Shown here one piece after another: positions 5,443 through 6,639 of a stretch of 6,639 nucleotides of DNA (positions within the stretch are counted from its first letter, which is position 1; each line of letters opens with the position of its first letter). The translations under genes were made by a program, and so were the position numbers. The stretch comes from an uncultured Lachnospiraceae bacterium. Lineage in GTDB: Bacteria; Bacillota_A; Clostridia; Lachnospirales; Lachnospiraceae. The stretch covers positions 1 through 6,639 of the forward strand of contig CAMYVI010000143.1 in the NCBI GenBank assembly GCA_947302185.1, written 5' to 3'. The notes under the pieces are model-generated. The model searched no databases, was not told the DNA's origin, and saw nothing but the letters and a program-made list of their open reading frames with translations.

Positions 5443-6639
5443 GGAGCTATCGTCCTGAGCAATGCGCCCTCAAGCCGTTGCCACCATCCCACAGAATTCA
5501 CGTCTTCCATCGTCACCGGGTGACACTTCTTCCTTGTCTCCAGGAAATCTCTTTCTATGTCCGCGATGCACGGAACTTTATATAGGAACGTTCCGCACTC
5601 AAAATGATGGTAAAGACTGCGGTAATCCAAGTTAATCGTTCCTACAGTTGCTTTACAGTCATCCGACACAAATATCTTCGCATGCACAAAGCCCGGGGTA
5701 TAGGTATAGATTTTGACCCCGGCTTCCATGAGCCGCTTAAAATACGATTTTGTGAGTGTATAGACCATTTGCCTGTCAGGGATGCCGGGCACGATCAGTT
5801 CAATATCAACCCCTTTCCTCGCCGCGGAAGAAAGCGCCGTAATCATAACATCATCTAAAATCAGGTACGGCGTCATGATATGAACATAGTTTTTAGCCCG
5901 GTACAGAAAATCAATGTAAACGGTCTCTCCGACTTTATCCTTGTCCAGAGGATTGTCGGCATACGGCATTACGTAGCCGGAAAGGCTCTCCGGATACTCA
6001 TCTGTTCTCTTATCCGCTGCAACGGAATCCGTTCCGCTGTCCGATTCAAATCCGGCACCCGGCTCCCTGTTAGCAGATGCCTCAGAATCGGTTCCTTCGT
6101 CCGACTCCAATCTGATATTCGGCTCTCTGTCCGCCGAAACTTCGGAATCGGTTCCGCTATCCGCCAAAGCTTCACCATCTGCCGTCAGCGTGTGATTTAC
6201 AAAAAACTGAGTTGTCTTTTCCGGCTCAAGCTCGAGGACCCACATTTCAAGGAACATAGCTGTAAAACTGTCTACAGCAGGCCCTTCTATACGCACAGCG
6301 GTATCCTTCCAATGCCCGAACTTCACGACCTCGTTAATATATTCATCCGCCAGATTGACTCCGCCGTTATAGGCCACTTTTCCGTCGATGACCAATATCT
6401 TCCGATGATCCCGGTTATTGTAAACGGTAGACACAAAAGGTGTAAGAGGGGAAAAAATATGGCAATCGATTCCGACTTTTTTCAGGCGGTCCCGATAATC
6501 TCCGGACAGCGTGCCGATTTCATTTGTCCCATCGTAAATAACGCGGACTATCACTCCCTGAGCTGCCTTCTCAGCCAGAATCTTTAGCATCTGTCCCCAC
6601 ATCTTACCCTCCTCGACGATAAAATACTCAAGGAAGATA
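5433..6639 (-). CDS. cardiolipin synthase, N-terminus beyond the window edge
   Basis: This enzyme joins two phosphatidylglycerol molecules into cardiolipin and glycerol at the cytoplasmic membrane. The frame is open to the edge: codons before the internal Met at 6602 read IFLEYFIVEEGK, a typical family sequence, so that Met is not the start. The visible 401 residues cover both phospholipase-D-type halves. Counting from that Met, HKD motif 1 is His66-x-Lys68-x4-Asp73 (DHRKILVIDGKVAYNGG) and motif 2 is His307-x-Lys309-x4-Asp314 (HAKIFVSDD), each followed by the usual GG/GT...N. The missing part should be about 80-100 residues with the N-terminal membrane segments. Oddly, the linker between the halves (about 133-206) carries three acidic, Ser-rich repeats before the normal GYVMPYADNPLDKDKVGE block. 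The catalytic parts look intact. Confidence 0.93.
   Translation of the reverse strand, partial: IFLEYFIVEEGKMWGQMLKILAEKAAQGVIVRVIYDGTNEIGTLSGDYRDRLKKVGIDCHIFSPLTPFVSTVYNNRDHRKILVIDGKVAYNGGVNLADEYINEVVKFGHWKDTAVRIEGPAVDSFTAMFLEMWVLELEPEKTTQFFVNHTLTADGEALADSGTDSEVSADREPNIRLESDEGTDSEASANREPGAGFESDSGTDSVAADKRTDEYPESLSGYVMPYADNPLDKDKVGETVYIDFLYRAKNYVHIMTPYLILDDVMITALSSAARKGVDIELIVPGIPDRQMVYTLTKSYFKRLMEAGVKIYTYTPGFVHAKIFVSDDCKATVGTINLDYRSLYHHFECGTFLYKVPCIADIERDFLETRKKCHPVTMEDVNSVGWWQRLEGALLRTIAPLL
5985..6161 (-). repeat. three tandem 60-bp units inside the cardiolipin synthase gene
   Basis: In the protein the units are DSGTDSEVSADREPNIRLES, then DEGTDSEASANREPGAGFES, then a degenerate 19-residue unit DSGTDSVAADKRTDEYPES, at residues 148-206 counted from Met 6602. 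At DNA level the units are 6102-6161, 6042-6101 and 5985-6041. The common (G)TDSE..A..REP core is kept. The units are in frame, so the reading frame survives copy-number change. They form a probably disordered acidic linker between the two catalytic halves. Confidence 0.8.

Noticed and set aside
5880..6587. 235-codon plus-strand open frame
   Set aside because: It lies fully antisense to the clearly real cardiolipin synthase, has no convincing ribosome binding site and no recognisable domain.
5433..6602. Cardiolipin synthase as a complete gene starting at Met 6602
   Set aside because: The frame continues upstream to the window edge with family-typical residues (IFLEYFIVEEGK), so the gene is cut by the window, not short.
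1..6639. CRISPR arrays, tRNA or rRNA genes, insertion-sequence transposases
   Set aside because: No regularly spaced repeat array, cloverleaf with a CCA-type end, rRNA stretch or transposase-like frame was seen on either strand.

Overview
The window looks like a chromosomal segment of a low-to-mid GC Gram-positive Firmicute, most likely an anaerobic Clostridia/Lachnospiraceae-type bacterium. The pointers are strong AAGGAGG-type ribosome binding sites, a small Firmicute-style lipoprotein, a PqqD-like/HPr-kinase-like gene pair of the kind common in gut Clostridia, and a Gram-positive-type cardiolipin synthase. This is inference from gene style; no taxonomic marker gene is present.

Layout. Positions 1-1400 carry two plus-strand genes for exported proteins. 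The first (160-841) is a secreted-protein gene broken by an in-frame stop and a frameshift. The second (1016-1399) is an intact small lipoprotein. Both have motif-rich upstream regions that share a 16/18 sequence match. A strong hairpin at 1488-1536 probably terminates transcription from both sides. From about 1600 to the right edge everything is on the minus strand. In transcription order it reads: cardiolipin synthase (N-terminus cut by the window edge), an alpha/beta hydrolase, an HPr-kinase-like ATPase, a PqqD-like winged-helix protein, and an ABC exporter.

How the genes may work together. The kinase-like gene, the PqqD-like gene and the exporter are tightly spaced (49 and 33 nt gaps) and have a candidate promoter of their own, so they form a cassette. 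PqqD-like domains bind leader peptides in RiPP pathways. HPr-kinase homologues phosphorylate lasso-peptide precursors in some Paenibacillus and related clusters. A half-size ABC exporter fits with product export. No precursor peptide, leader peptidase (B2), macrolactam synthetase or radical SAM enzyme is visible, so this is either an orphan peptide-modification/export module or a cassette with a different, undescribed role. The cardiolipin synthase and hydrolase upstream look like ordinary cell functions, but the synthase carries an unusual three-copy, 60-bp-period acidic repeat between its two catalytic halves.

Other structure not explained by genes: a 24/30 inverted repeat pair (1-30 and 1563-1592) bracketing the two plus-strand genes, and a pair of roughly 30-bp direct repeats (5344-5374 and 5413-5442) between the synthase and the hydrolase.
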